From: JACKFB01 sp041389525
Lineage (GTDB): Bacteria; Myxococcota_A; UBA9042; PHBI01; JACKFB01
NCBI GenBank assembly: GCA_041389525.1
Contig: JAWKRR010000081.1
Coordinates: forward strand, 1-27,884
Direction of reading: 5' to 3'
Length of the DNA stretch: 27,884 nt
This document shows, piece after piece, positions 6,796 through 14,113 of the stretch (the first letter of the stretch is position 1; every line of letters begins with the position of its first letter). The translations under genes were made by a program, and so were the position numbers. The notes beneath the pieces are model-generated. The model made no database searches. It was given only the letters and a program-made list of their open reading frames with translations, and was not told the origin of the DNA.

Positions 6796-8163
6796 GTGAA
6801 CGCGGTCTTCTTCGGTATCATCCTCGTCGCCTTCGCCACCGCGATCGTCACGGGGTCCATGGGCGCGGTGTCCCACGCAGCGCTCGACTCGGCGCGGGAC
6901 TCGGTGACGCTCGCCATCAGCCTCATCGGCTACATGGCGCTGTTCCTGGGGATCATGCGCGTCGCCAACGACGGCGGCCTGCTGCGCGTGATGGCCCGCG
7001 CGATCCGCCCCGTCATGGTCCGCCTCTTTCCGCAGGTGCCGCCCGATCATCCCGCCATGGGCGCGATGATCATGAACATCGCCGCCAACATGATCGGGCT
7101 GACCAACGCCGCCACGCCGCTCGGCATCAAGGCGATGAAGGAGCTCGACACCCTCAACCCCCACAAGGGAACCGCCACGGACGCGATGGCGCTCTTCTTG
7201 GCGATCAACACGTCTGGGCTGGCGCTGCTGCCGAGCGGCGTCGTCACCGTGCGCGCCGCCGAGGGCTCTGCCGACCCGTGGAACATCATCGCGCCGACCC
7301 TCTTCGCGACGATGATGTCGACGATCGCGGGGATCACGGCGGCCTTCGCGCTGCGCCGCCTGCGGGTCTTCCGCGCGCCGCCGCCGGACGCGCCAGCCCC
7401 GGCCAGCCAAGCAGACCAGGCCGGCGTCGCGGGCGCGCCAGCCCCCCTCCCCAGCCCGGACCTCGCAAGCCAGCCCGAGATCGGCGGCGAACCTTCGAAG
7501 GCCGCGGTGCGTGGGCTGGCGATCTTTCTGCTCGCGACCATGGCGATCCTGGTGATTCCGCCGGCGCTCGCCGCCCTGCTGCCAAGCTCAAACCCGCTGG
7601 TGCCGCGGATGCGCGACTTCGCGACGGCCACCGGCGACGCCATCATCCCGAGCCTCATCATGGCCATCCTGGCCTTCGGCTGGCGCTCCGGCACCAAGGT
7701 CTACGAGTCGTTCGTGGCGGGCGCGCGCGAGGGCTTCGACACCGGCGTCATGATCTTGCCCTACCTCGTCGCCATCCTCGTGGCGGTCGGCATGTTCCGC
7801 GCGTCCGGCGCCATGGAGGTGCTGACCAGCACGCTCGGCGCCCTCACGGGCTCGTTTGGGCTGCCCGGCGAGGCGCTGCCCGTGGCCATCGTGCGGCCGC
7901 TCTCCGGGTCGGGCGCCTTCGGGCTGATGACCGAGATCGTCCACACCCACGGCCCCGATTCCTACGTCGGCACCTTGGTCTCCGTGCTCAACGGCTCGAC
8001 CGAGACCACCTTCTACGTGATGGCCGTGTACTTCGGCTCCGTCGGCGTCACGCGCGCCCGCCACGCCATCGCCGCGGGGCTGACGGCCGACTTCGTGGGC
8101 GTGGTCGCCACAGTGCTGGTCGTGCGCGCGTTCTTCGGCCACCTGCTCGACCTGCCGGGCTGA
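6796..8163 (+). CDS. SpmA-SpmB fusion (spore maturation/nucleoside-recognition membrane protein)
   Basis: A 455-residue polytopic inner-membrane protein carrying both halves of the SpmA/SpmB pair in one chain. The N-terminal half (about 1-190) has the SpmA signatures HPAMGAMIMNIAANMIGL, TNAATPLGIKAMKELDTLNP and LAINTSGLALLP. An Ala/Pro-rich linker spans about 195-235. The C-terminal half has the SpmB signatures PLSGSGAFGLM and NGSTETTFYVMAVYFGSVGV. Both halves contain the Gate (nucleoside recognition) fold. In Bacillus the separate proteins help dehydrate the spore core; in Gram-negative bacteria the role is unknown, probably transport. The start is GTG at 6796; the next in-frame candidate would remove the first membrane helix. 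It is divergent from the galU unit and convergent with the kinase gene. Confidence 0.88.
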   Translation: MNAVFFGIILVAFATAIVTGSMGAVSHAALDSARDSVTLAISLIGYMALFLGIMRVANDGGLLRVMARAIRPVMVRLFPQVPPDHPAMGAMIMNIAANMIGLTNAATPLGIKAMKELDTLNPHKGTATDAMALFLAINTSGLALLPSGVVTVRAAEGSADPWNIIAPTLFATMMSTIAGITAAFALRRLRVFRAPPPDAPAPASQADQAGVAGAPAPLPSPDLASQPEIGGEPSKAAVRGLAIFLLATMAILVIPPALAALLPSSNPLVPRMRDFATATGDAIIPSLIMAILAFGWRSGTKVYESFVAGAREGFDTGVMILPYLVAILVAVGMFRASGAMEVLTSTLGALTGSFGLPGEALPVAIVRPLSGSGAFGLMTEIVHTHGPDSYVGTLVSVLNGSTETTFYVMAVYFGSVGVTRARHAIAAGLTADFVGVVATVLVVRAFFGHLLDLPG

Positions 8164-8179
8164 GCGCCGGCGCGGGCGG

Positions 8180-10585
8180 TCAGACCTTGCGGCGCACGGC
8201 CGCGACCTGCTCGATGAGGTCGCGCGGGCGGAAGGGCTTCAGCAAGAAGGCGTCGGGCTGCGTCGCGCCGAACTGGTGGCGCAGGTCCTCCAGATCGTGG
8301 CCGCTGGTGACCAGGACCGGGAGGGCCGGCTCCAACGCGCGGATCTTCGGCAGCGCCTCCGTGCCGTCCATGCCGTCCATCGACCGATCGAGGATCACCA
8401 GCCCGAAGCTGTCGGTGCGGCCGCGAAGAATCGCGAGGGCACCGGCGCCATCGCTGGCCGACTCCACCTCGTAGCCCTCGCCCAGCAGCACCTCGGCCAG
8501 GAACTCGCGCACGGTGTCGTCGTCGTCGGCGACCAGGACCTTTCCGAAGCTGTCGGGCATGGTGGGCACCGGCTCAGGTGGGGCTGCCGTGGCTCGATCC
8601 GCGAGCAACCGGCTGGCGGGAATGTAAGCGCGGAAGATTGTGCCTTCGCCCGGCGCGGTCTGCACGCGCTCGATGCCGCCGAGGCCGCGCAAGATCCCCG
8701 TCAGCGCCGCCAGGCCCAGGCCGCGGCCGATCTCCTTGGTCGTGAAGAAGGGGTCGAAGGCGCGGGCGAGCACCTCGGGGGTCATGCCGACGCCGTCGTC
8801 GCGGACCTCCAGCAAGACGAAGCTGCCCGGCTTCACGTCGCGGTCGACCACGTCGGCGACATCGTCGGCGTTCAGCGTGACCAGCGAGGTGCTGACGACG
8901 ACGTTGCCGCCGCCGTCGTCGCGCAGGGCCTCGCAGGCGTTGGTGACGAGGCTGAGCACAAGCTGGCGAAGCTGCTCCTCGTCCGCCTCGACGATGAGCG
9001 GGTCCGCGGTGAGCTCGTAGCTGATGCGCGCGGCCTTCGACAGCGGCACGGCCAGCAGATCCGGCATGTCCAGGACCACGCGATTGAGGTCGAGGTGCTC
9101 CGCGTGGAGGATCCCGCGGCCGGAGAAGTGCAGCAGCTGCTGCATGAGACGCGACGCGCGCTCCGACGCTGACTGGACGTGCTCGAGGTGGCCGCGGGCG
9201 GCCGAATCCTCCGGCAGGACCAGGGCGGCGAGCTCGGAGTGACCCAGGATGGCGGTCAGCAGGTTGTTGAAATCGTGGGCGATTCCGCCGGTCAGCACGC
9301 CCAAGCTCTCCCACTTCTGGGTGCGGAGGATCTGTTCTTCGCGGTGGCGTCGGGCCGAGACGTCCTGGCCGAGCGCCATGAACGAGACCGTGTCGCCGGA
9401 GCCTTCGCGCAGGGCCGAGATGTGCCACTCGGTCTGGATGATGCGGCCGTCCTTCGCGCGGATGCGGGCCGAGACGACGCCGCGCTTCGAGTTCCCGGAC
9501 TGAAGCGACGCGATCATCTGCAGCAGCTCGGGCCGGTCCTGCTCGTCGAAGAGCCCGATGACGCCGGCGCCGAGCGCCTGGATCTCCTCGATCTGCCAGC
9601 CCAGCATCCGTGTGGTGTTCGGCGACCATCGCACCACGCGGAACGCGCGATCCAGCTCCACGGAGGCGAGGGGCGAGTTGTCCATGTGGAAGGTGAGCTG
9701 GCTGTGCGCGCGCTGGAGGTCGCGGCCGGCGCGGTCTCGCTCGCCGAGCAACCACGCGACGCCGCTGATGACCGTCAGGATCTCGAGGCGCTCGGGCGTG
9801 GGCTCGAGCTCGCCCGGACAGAGCACGCTGGCCACGCCGACCAGGGCGCCGGACGACCCGCGGAGGGGGATGCTCCAGACGCCGTCGATTCCCAAGGCCC
9901 GCGCCTTGGCCGCCAGAGGGTGCGACGCGTGCTCGCCCTTGAAGTCGCGGATCGCGACCTTCTCGCCGCCCGTGGGCAGGCAGGTGGGACCTGCGGGATC
10001 GGTGGGCTCGAACCCGTCGGCGATCTCAAGCCAGCCGGCGGGGAGGTGCGGCGCGCTGAGGTTTTTCAGGCGACCGTCGGCCTCGAGCCACTGGATCCAG
10101 AAGAGGCCGTGATTGAGCCGCACGCCCGCGCCGCGGAGAATCGGGGTGACGATCTCCCGAAACGGCTGCGTCTGCGAGAAGAGGACGATGGCGTCGGAGT
10201 AAGCGTCTTCCTGGGTCGCGTCGCGCCAGACCAGGAGGTGCCGGCGCACGCCGTCCTGCTCGAACCACCGCCCGCGCCCCGCAAAGTTCATGGGCGTGCC
10301 GCTGCGGTGCCGCATGAAGAAGTGCTCGCCGGGCCGGTGAGCCGCGGGAGAGTCGCCGGAGAGCGCGACGATGTGCCGGTCGAAACTCGGGATGTGCCGG
10401 TCGAAGGGCTGCCCGAGGATCGCCGCGCTTGGGTGTCCGGTCACGCGCTCCCAGCTCGGGCTGGCCCAGGCCACGCGGCCGTCGGGTTCGACGAGAAGGA
10501 TGATCTCGTCCGCCAGTTCGAGCGCGGCGCCGAATAGCGCGCGCGGGTCGGACACCGCGGTGCCGAAAGGCGGATCGGACGCCAT
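8180..10585 (-). CDS. Hybrid sensor histidine kinase (PAS-GAF-PAS-HisKA-HATPase-REC)
   Basis: An 801-residue soluble hybrid kinase with no membrane segment, so it senses a cytoplasmic signal. Domains in order: PAS (about 20-125), GAF-like (about 150-285), PAS (about 295-420), HisKA with phospho-acceptor His437 in GGIAHDFNNLL, HATPase with N-box Asn549 (TNACEAL), G1 DDGVGM and G2 GRGLGLA, then a receiver (about 682-801) with acidic patch ADDDD, phospho-acceptor Asp733, Thr760 and Lys783. All key residues are present. The receiver has no output domain, so phosphate probably passes on to a partner, or the receiver tunes the kinase; no partner gene is adjacent. The frame is open to 10726, but the ATG at 10585 has GAAGGAG 8 bases upstream and gives a normal PAS start. 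A 7-residue FDRHI duplication lies at 61-74. Confidence 0.93.
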   Translation of the reverse strand: MASDPPFGTAVSDPRALFGAALELADEIILLVEPDGRVAWASPSWERVTGHPSAAILGQPFDRHIPSFDRHIVALSGDSPAAHRPGEHFFMRHRSGTPMNFAGRGRWFEQDGVRRHLLVWRDATQEDAYSDAIVLFSQTQPFREIVTPILRGAGVRLNHGLFWIQWLEADGRLKNLSAPHLPAGWLEIADGFEPTDPAGPTCLPTGGEKVAIRDFKGEHASHPLAAKARALGIDGVWSIPLRGSSGALVGVASVLCPGELEPTPERLEILTVISGVAWLLGERDRAGRDLQRAHSQLTFHMDNSPLASVELDRAFRVVRWSPNTTRMLGWQIEEIQALGAGVIGLFDEQDRPELLQMIASLQSGNSKRGVVSARIRAKDGRIIQTEWHISALREGSGDTVSFMALGQDVSARRHREEQILRTQKWESLGVLTGGIAHDFNNLLTAILGHSELAALVLPEDSAARGHLEHVQSASERASRLMQQLLHFSGRGILHAEHLDLNRVVLDMPDLLAVPLSKAARISYELTADPLIVEADEEQLRQLVLSLVTNACEALRDDGGGNVVVSTSLVTLNADDVADVVDRDVKPGSFVLLEVRDDGVGMTPEVLARAFDPFFTTKEIGRGLGLAALTGILRGLGGIERVQTAPGEGTIFRAYIPASRLLADRATAAPPEPVPTMPDSFGKVLVADDDDTVREFLAEVLLGEGYEVESASDGAGALAILRGRTDSFGLVILDRSMDGMDGTEALPKIRALEPALPVLVTSGHDLEDLRHQFGATQPDAFLLKPFRPRDLIEQVAAVRRKV
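10370..10405. repeat. 21-bp-period tandem duplication in the kinase gene
   Basis: The 15-base string GATGTGCCGGTCGAA occurs at 10370-10384 and again at 10391-10405. It duplicates seven codons (FDRHIPS then FDRHIVA, residues 61-74) in the first PAS domain. The frame is kept. Confidence 0.8.
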
Positions 10586-10593
10586 GCGAGAGG

Positions 10594-10600
10594 CTCCTTC
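10594..10600 (-). promoter_or_regulatory. Ribosome binding site deciding the kinase start
   Basis: On the minus strand GAAGGAG lies 8 bases ahead of the ATG at 10585. No comparable site precedes the upstream in-frame starts, so it fixes the 801-residue product. Confidence 0.75.
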
Positions 10601-10684
10601 ACCGCAGGCGGCGGGGGTGGGGGGCCGCGCGGTCGCGTGAGCATAGCGCAGGAGCGCCTGCTGTGCACGGCCGCCCCCGGCGGG

Positions 10685-10714
10685 TTGGCGGTGGGAGAGA
10701 CCGCCTGCTAGTGT
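10685..10714 (+). promoter_or_regulatory. Candidate promoter for the exported barrel-like protein
   Basis: TTGGCG (10685-10690) and TAGTGT (10709-10714) are 18 bases apart, 29 bases ahead of the ATG at 10744. The 5' half overlaps a 6-bp inverted repeat, GGCGGT/ACCGCC (10687-10692 and 10700-10705), which could be an operator. Pattern evidence only. Confidence 0.35.
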
Positions 10715-10743
10715 CTGGCAAATCACAGGTCTCGGAGCGCCTC

Positions 10744-11886
10744 ATGCAGCCTACTTCCACATGGCGTGTCGTCTTTGTGCTGCTCGCCGGTTGCGCCGCG
10801 TTCGGCGTGGTCAGCGCGACCCCGGCGCGGGCCGACGAGAACACCGACGAGGTGCTGCGGCGGATTCGGTCGGATGTGACGGCGATCTCGGTCAACACGC
10901 CGATCTGGCTGTCGCGTCACCTGCCGGCGGCGATGGCGGAGACCGGGCTCGGCGGGGGCGTCACGATCGGTGACGAGGCGGGGGGCGTGACCATCGGCCT
11001 GCTCCCGGTGCGGCTGAGCATCTTCAATCAGTTCAGCCAGGTCGGCCACGGGACGACGCTGCTCGACTTCGAGGAGAAGTTGCCAGGCAACCTGCCCTGG
11101 CTCCAGTTCGGCGCCAGCGTGGGGGTGGGGCTCAGCCACGGCGTCGAGCTCGCCGTGGACGTGGAGTTCATCCCGAAGCTCGACGTGGGCTACGGCAACT
11201 CGGTGCGCCTCGAGGCGACGATGATCTCGGCCGGGTTGGGCCTGCGGTGGCGGGTCAACCAGGCGAAGGGGGCCATACCCGCGCTGATCATCGGCGTCGG
11301 GGGATCGTACTACGGCGGCAAGCTGGCCTTGGGCGCGGGCTTCAAGAGCGACTACTCCCTGACCACCCAGACGACGGCTGGACCGGCGACCATCGAGGGG
11401 ACCTATGAGTTCTCGGGGGCTCCGCAGGCGAGCTGGAAGCTGGTCCAGGTGCTGCCGGAGATTCGCCTCGCGTGGAAGCTGGGGCCGGTGCATCCCTACC
11501 TCGGGTTCGGGCTGGGCTTCACCTGGGGCGAGGTGAACGGAGGCGCCCGCCTGACCGCCCGCGCGACCGTCGACCGCGTCAACGGCCAAGCTGTGGACGA
11601 GCCGGACGTCATCTACGAGGAGTTCGGCGACGTGTACTCGGCCGAGCCGGCGCTCTTCCTGATGCGCCCGCACATCGGGATCGACTTCTTCATCGGCCCG
11701 CTGGCCATCACCACGCAGGTGGCGCTCGCGGTCACCAACCAGAACAAGCTGGGCGGCGACCTCGGCGAAGCGGCGGGGACGTTCAACCCCGGGGCCGACG
11801 GCGGCTTCCTCTATAATGAGTCGTCGAAGTCCTCGTCGACCTCGGCGGCCCTGGTCTGCACGCTGGGCTTGGCCCTGCACCTCTGA
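10744..11886 (+). CDS. Exported protein, probable outer-membrane beta-barrel, unrecognised family
   Basis: A 380-residue protein. The N-terminus is a signal peptide, hydrophobic at about 9-25, with the likely signal peptidase I site ARA|DE after residue 30. An LAGC at residues 14-17 could also be read as a lipobox, but its hydrophobic run would be short. The mature part alternates polar and hydrophobic residues with many Gly and aromatic residues (LQFGASVGVGLSHGVELAVD, VHPYLGFGLGFTWGEV, IGIDFFIGPLAITTQVALAV). It ends in LGLALHL, as barrels ending in a final strand do. It is probably an outer-membrane barrel of about 10-12 strands; the cargo is unknown. The ATG at 10744 has GGAG 7-8 bases upstream. 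It is divergent from the hybrid kinase gene, so co-regulation is possible. Confidence 0.75.
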   Translation: MQPTSTWRVVFVLLAGCAAFGVVSATPARADENTDEVLRRIRSDVTAISVNTPIWLSRHLPAAMAETGLGGGVTIGDEAGGVTIGLLPVRLSIFNQFSQVGHGTTLLDFEEKLPGNLPWLQFGASVGVGLSHGVELAVDVEFIPKLDVGYGNSVRLEATMISAGLGLRWRVNQAKGAIPALIIGVGGSYYGGKLALGAGFKSDYSLTTQTTAGPATIEGTYEFSGAPQASWKLVQVLPEIRLAWKLGPVHPYLGFGLGFTWGEVNGGARLTARATVDRVNGQAVDEPDVIYEEFGDVYSAEPALFLMRPHIGIDFFIGPLAITTQVALAVTNQNKLGGDLGEAAGTFNPGADGGFLYNESSKSSSTSAALVCTLGLALHL

Positions 11887-11910
11887 GCGCAGACGGCGCG
11901 CCAGAACCTG

Positions 11911-11939
11911 TTGGTCGCGGGCGGTCCCTGGTGTAGCCT
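11911..11939 (+). promoter_or_regulatory. Candidate promoter giving a leaderless mRNA
   Basis: TTGGTC (11911-11916) and TAGCCT (11934-11939) are exactly 17 bases apart. The -10 ends 7 bases before the ATG at 11947, the usual distance to a transcription start, and there is no Shine-Dalgarno in between. Confidence 0.45.
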
Positions 11940-11946
11940 CGGCGCC

Positions 11947-12555
11947 ATGAATCACACAGCCGATATCGCCACCATCCGAAGCACCACCCCGCTCGACATC
12001 AAGCGCCTCGCCGCGGCGCTCGACGCCATGGCCGACGCCGACCGCGTGGCGCTGGTGCGGACCTGGGACGGAAAGTTCCAGCGTCAGCTCTGGGACGCCT
12101 GCGCCAAGCGCGGCACGACCATGGCGGACTTCGTGCCGCCCGGGACGCCGCCGGGGGTCCAGGTCATCCACGCCGGCCGCAACTCGCTGCCGGTCTTCAA
12201 GACCTTCGAGAAGCGGTTCTGCGCGGCCGCGGGTCGCTCGGACGCGCTCTACGGCTACAACGAAGGCGCGACGCGCGCCCTGATCGGACCCGGCTACTAC
12301 GTCGCCCACGAGTACCCCGAGCGGGGCGAGGTGGGCATCGATTATATGCAGGTGCCGCCTGAGGATTCGAAGGTCCCGGCGGGCTGGCCTAGCATCAAGC
12401 CCAACGAGAGCGGGCTGCAGCGCTTCGTGTACGCCAACATGGTCGACTACATGCGCAAGGTGTCGAGCCACGTGACGATCGGGCGCGCCTACAAGGGCGG
12501 CACGGTCGAGCTGCCGCACACCTTCTTGCTGGTGCGGACGGGCGCGAACTCCTAA
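11947..12555 (+). CDS. Unrecognised 202-residue cytosolic protein
   Basis: A 202-residue protein with no signal peptide, membrane segment or motif I recognise. The N-terminal third (about 1-65) is predicted helical (LDIKRLAAALDAMADADRV). The rest has a mixed pattern with conserved-looking Gly/Tyr/His-rich stretches such as GPGYYVAHEYPERG and a basic C-terminal segment ending HTFLLVRTG. It contains only two Cys. The helix followed by a compact alpha/beta region suggests a single-domain enzyme or binding protein, but no catalytic set is obvious. The start at 11947 is the first ATG and has no Shine-Dalgarno; a promoter just ahead suggests a leaderless message. It follows the barrel gene by 60 bases on the same strand and may also be reached by read-through. 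Confidence 0.75.
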   Translation: MNHTADIATIRSTTPLDIKRLAAALDAMADADRVALVRTWDGKFQRQLWDACAKRGTTMADFVPPGTPPGVQVIHAGRNSLPVFKTFEKRFCAAAGRSDALYGYNEGATRALIGPGYYVAHEYPERGEVGIDYMQVPPEDSKVPAGWPSIKPNESGLQRFVYANMVDYMRKVSSHVTIGRAYKGGTVELPHTFLLVRTGANS

Positions 12556-12655
12556 GCGGCGGCAAGCGCGCCCTGGGAGCCGGCGAGCGGTCACGGCCGC
12601 GTCGCTGGGTGAGGTCCAGCCAGCTACCGCCTGGGTATTCGGCGGTGCCGAGCGC

Positions 12656-12685
12656 GTGACGCGGCGGCGTGGCTGGCGCTATGCT
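12656..12685 (+). promoter_or_regulatory. Candidate promoter for the peptidoglycan-binding repeat protein
   Basis: GTGACG (12656-12661) and TATGCT (12680-12685) are 18 bases apart, 42 bases ahead of the ATG at 12728. The -35 keeps TGAC and the -10 keeps TAT and the final T. The rest of the 172-base gap (12556-12727) shows nothing else. Confidence 0.4.
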
Positions 12686-12727
12686 GTCCCGCATCGACAC
12701 CATGCCGGGACATGCTGGGGAGAGGCC

Positions 12728-14086
12728 ATGTTCAACTTCTGGGACGTGGACCAAGCGAAGCAGGCGGGCGCGCTCGAGCAAGGCGCAGCGCCCTCGGGCG
12801 GCGCCGCGAGCGGCCTGCGCGGGCGTGGCTACGACGAGCAGGTGGCGCTCTTGGCTCCCGCCGGGCTCGCCCCCGCGGCGCCGGAGACCGCGCCGCCCGC
12901 CGCCGAGCCGCCGTCGAAGCAGGTGACCGACCTGCTGGCCATCCTGCCCGAGCTCGCCGGAGGTGGCGTCGCCCCCGCGGCAGCGCCCGCCGCGCCGGGG
13001 CCGACGCTGCGACGCGGCTCCAACGGCGACGAGGTCGTGCGGCTGCAGAGCCTGCTCAACCACACCGACGAGGTCAGCGAGTCCCTCGCCGTCGACGGGA
13101 TCTTCGGCGGGCTGACCGACAAGGCCGTGCGCCAGTTCCAGGCCGCCCACCCGCCGCTAGCCTGCGACGGCATCGTCGGGCCGATGACCTGGGGCGCGCT
13201 GTCGACGACGCCGGTGGAGCCGCAGGACCCGACCGCGGTGGCCAAGAAGCTCTTCGACCGCGGCGCCCGCGCCTACGATCGCGGCCAGTTCGCCCACGCC
13301 TACGACTTCTTCACAAGCGCCGACGAGCACGTCCACCGCCCCGGGCTGACCTTCAGCCGCGCGCAGTGCCTGCGCAAACTGGGCGGACGGCGGCCCGAGG
13401 CCATCGCGCTCTACGAGCAGTATCTGGCGGAGGGCGGTGGCGACCGGGCGGCCGACGCCCAGGCGGCCCTCGTGGAGCTGCGCGGGCCGGGGCGGACCGG
13501 CAACGAGGCCGTCGACACGACCGCCGCGAGGGCCTGCTTTGACCGGGGCGCGGCACTTTACGACGCCGGGCAGTACGCCCACGCCTACGACGAGTTCACC
13601 AAGGGCGACGAGGCGTCGCACCGCCCGGGCTTCACGTTCTCGCGCGCGCAGTCGCTGCGGCGCCTGGGCGGGCGCCGCGAGGAGGCGATCGCGCTCTACG
13701 AGCAGTACCTGTCCGAGGGCGACGGGACGCGCAACGCCGACGCCATGATCGCCTTGGAAGAGCTGCGCACGCCGACCTCCACCGGCGACGTCGACGCCGA
13801 CACGGCGGTCACCAAGGCGCTCTTCGCCAAGGGCGCGGCGGCCTATGACGCGGGCGACTACGCCCACGCGTACGACGAGTTCACGAAGGCCGACGAGCTG
13901 ATGCACCGCTCCGGGCTCACGTTCAGCCGCGCGCAGTGCCTGCGGAAGCTGGGCGGGCGCCGCGAGAAGGCCATCGAGCTCTACGGCCAGTACATCGCCG
14001 AGGGCGGCGACCGCTCCGACGAGGCCCGCTTCAACATGGAAGAGCTACGCACCCAAGGCGCGCTCGACCCTGCCGCTCGGCTCTAG
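12728..14086 (+). CDS. Peptidoglycan-binding protein with three 95-residue TPR-like repeats
   Basis: A 452-residue protein. The N-terminal 90 residues are Ala/Pro-rich with an isolated motif GYDEQVALLAP (34-44). Residues about 93-158 form a PG_binding_1 domain (LRRGSNGDEVVRLQSLL, VDGIFGGLTDKAVRQFQ, CDGIVGPMTWGAL), a three-helix fold that binds cell-wall glycan or peptide. From residue 172 three repeats follow at exactly 95-residue spacing, each with LF-x-(K/R)-GA-x-AYD, FAHAYD-type helices, SRAQ(C/S)LR(K/R)LGGRR and EAIALYEQY, which is a TPR-like helical array. No signal peptide or lipobox is visible, which is odd for a wall-binding protein, so it may leave the cell by a non-Sec route or act inside. 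The ATG at 12728 follows GGGGAGAGG. A frame open to 12656 lacks support. Confidence 0.87.
   Translation: MFNFWDVDQAKQAGALEQGAAPSGGAASGLRGRGYDEQVALLAPAGLAPAAPETAPPAAEPPSKQVTDLLAILPELAGGGVAPAAAPAAPGPTLRRGSNGDEVVRLQSLLNHTDEVSESLAVDGIFGGLTDKAVRQFQAAHPPLACDGIVGPMTWGALSTTPVEPQDPTAVAKKLFDRGARAYDRGQFAHAYDFFTSADEHVHRPGLTFSRAQCLRKLGGRRPEAIALYEQYLAEGGGDRAADAQAALVELRGPGRTGNEAVDTTAARACFDRGAALYDAGQYAHAYDEFTKGDEASHRPGFTFSRAQSLRRLGGRREEAIALYEQYLSEGDGTRNADAMIALEELRTPTSTGDVDADTAVTKALFAKGAAAYDAGDYAHAYDEFTKADELMHRSGLTFSRAQCLRKLGGRREKAIELYGQYIAEGGDRSDEARFNMEELRTQGALDPAARL
13241..14086 (+). repeat. Three tandem 285-bp coding repeats
   Basis: The codon aligned with Ala of AKKLF lies at 13241, 13526 and 13811, giving two exact 285-bp (95-codon) periods. 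The third copy runs to the end of the gene. The copies are similar but not identical in DNA, so the duplication is not recent. Confidence 0.9.
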
Positions 14087-14113
14087 CCAGCCCGCGCCGC
14101 CGCCGCCAGGCGC

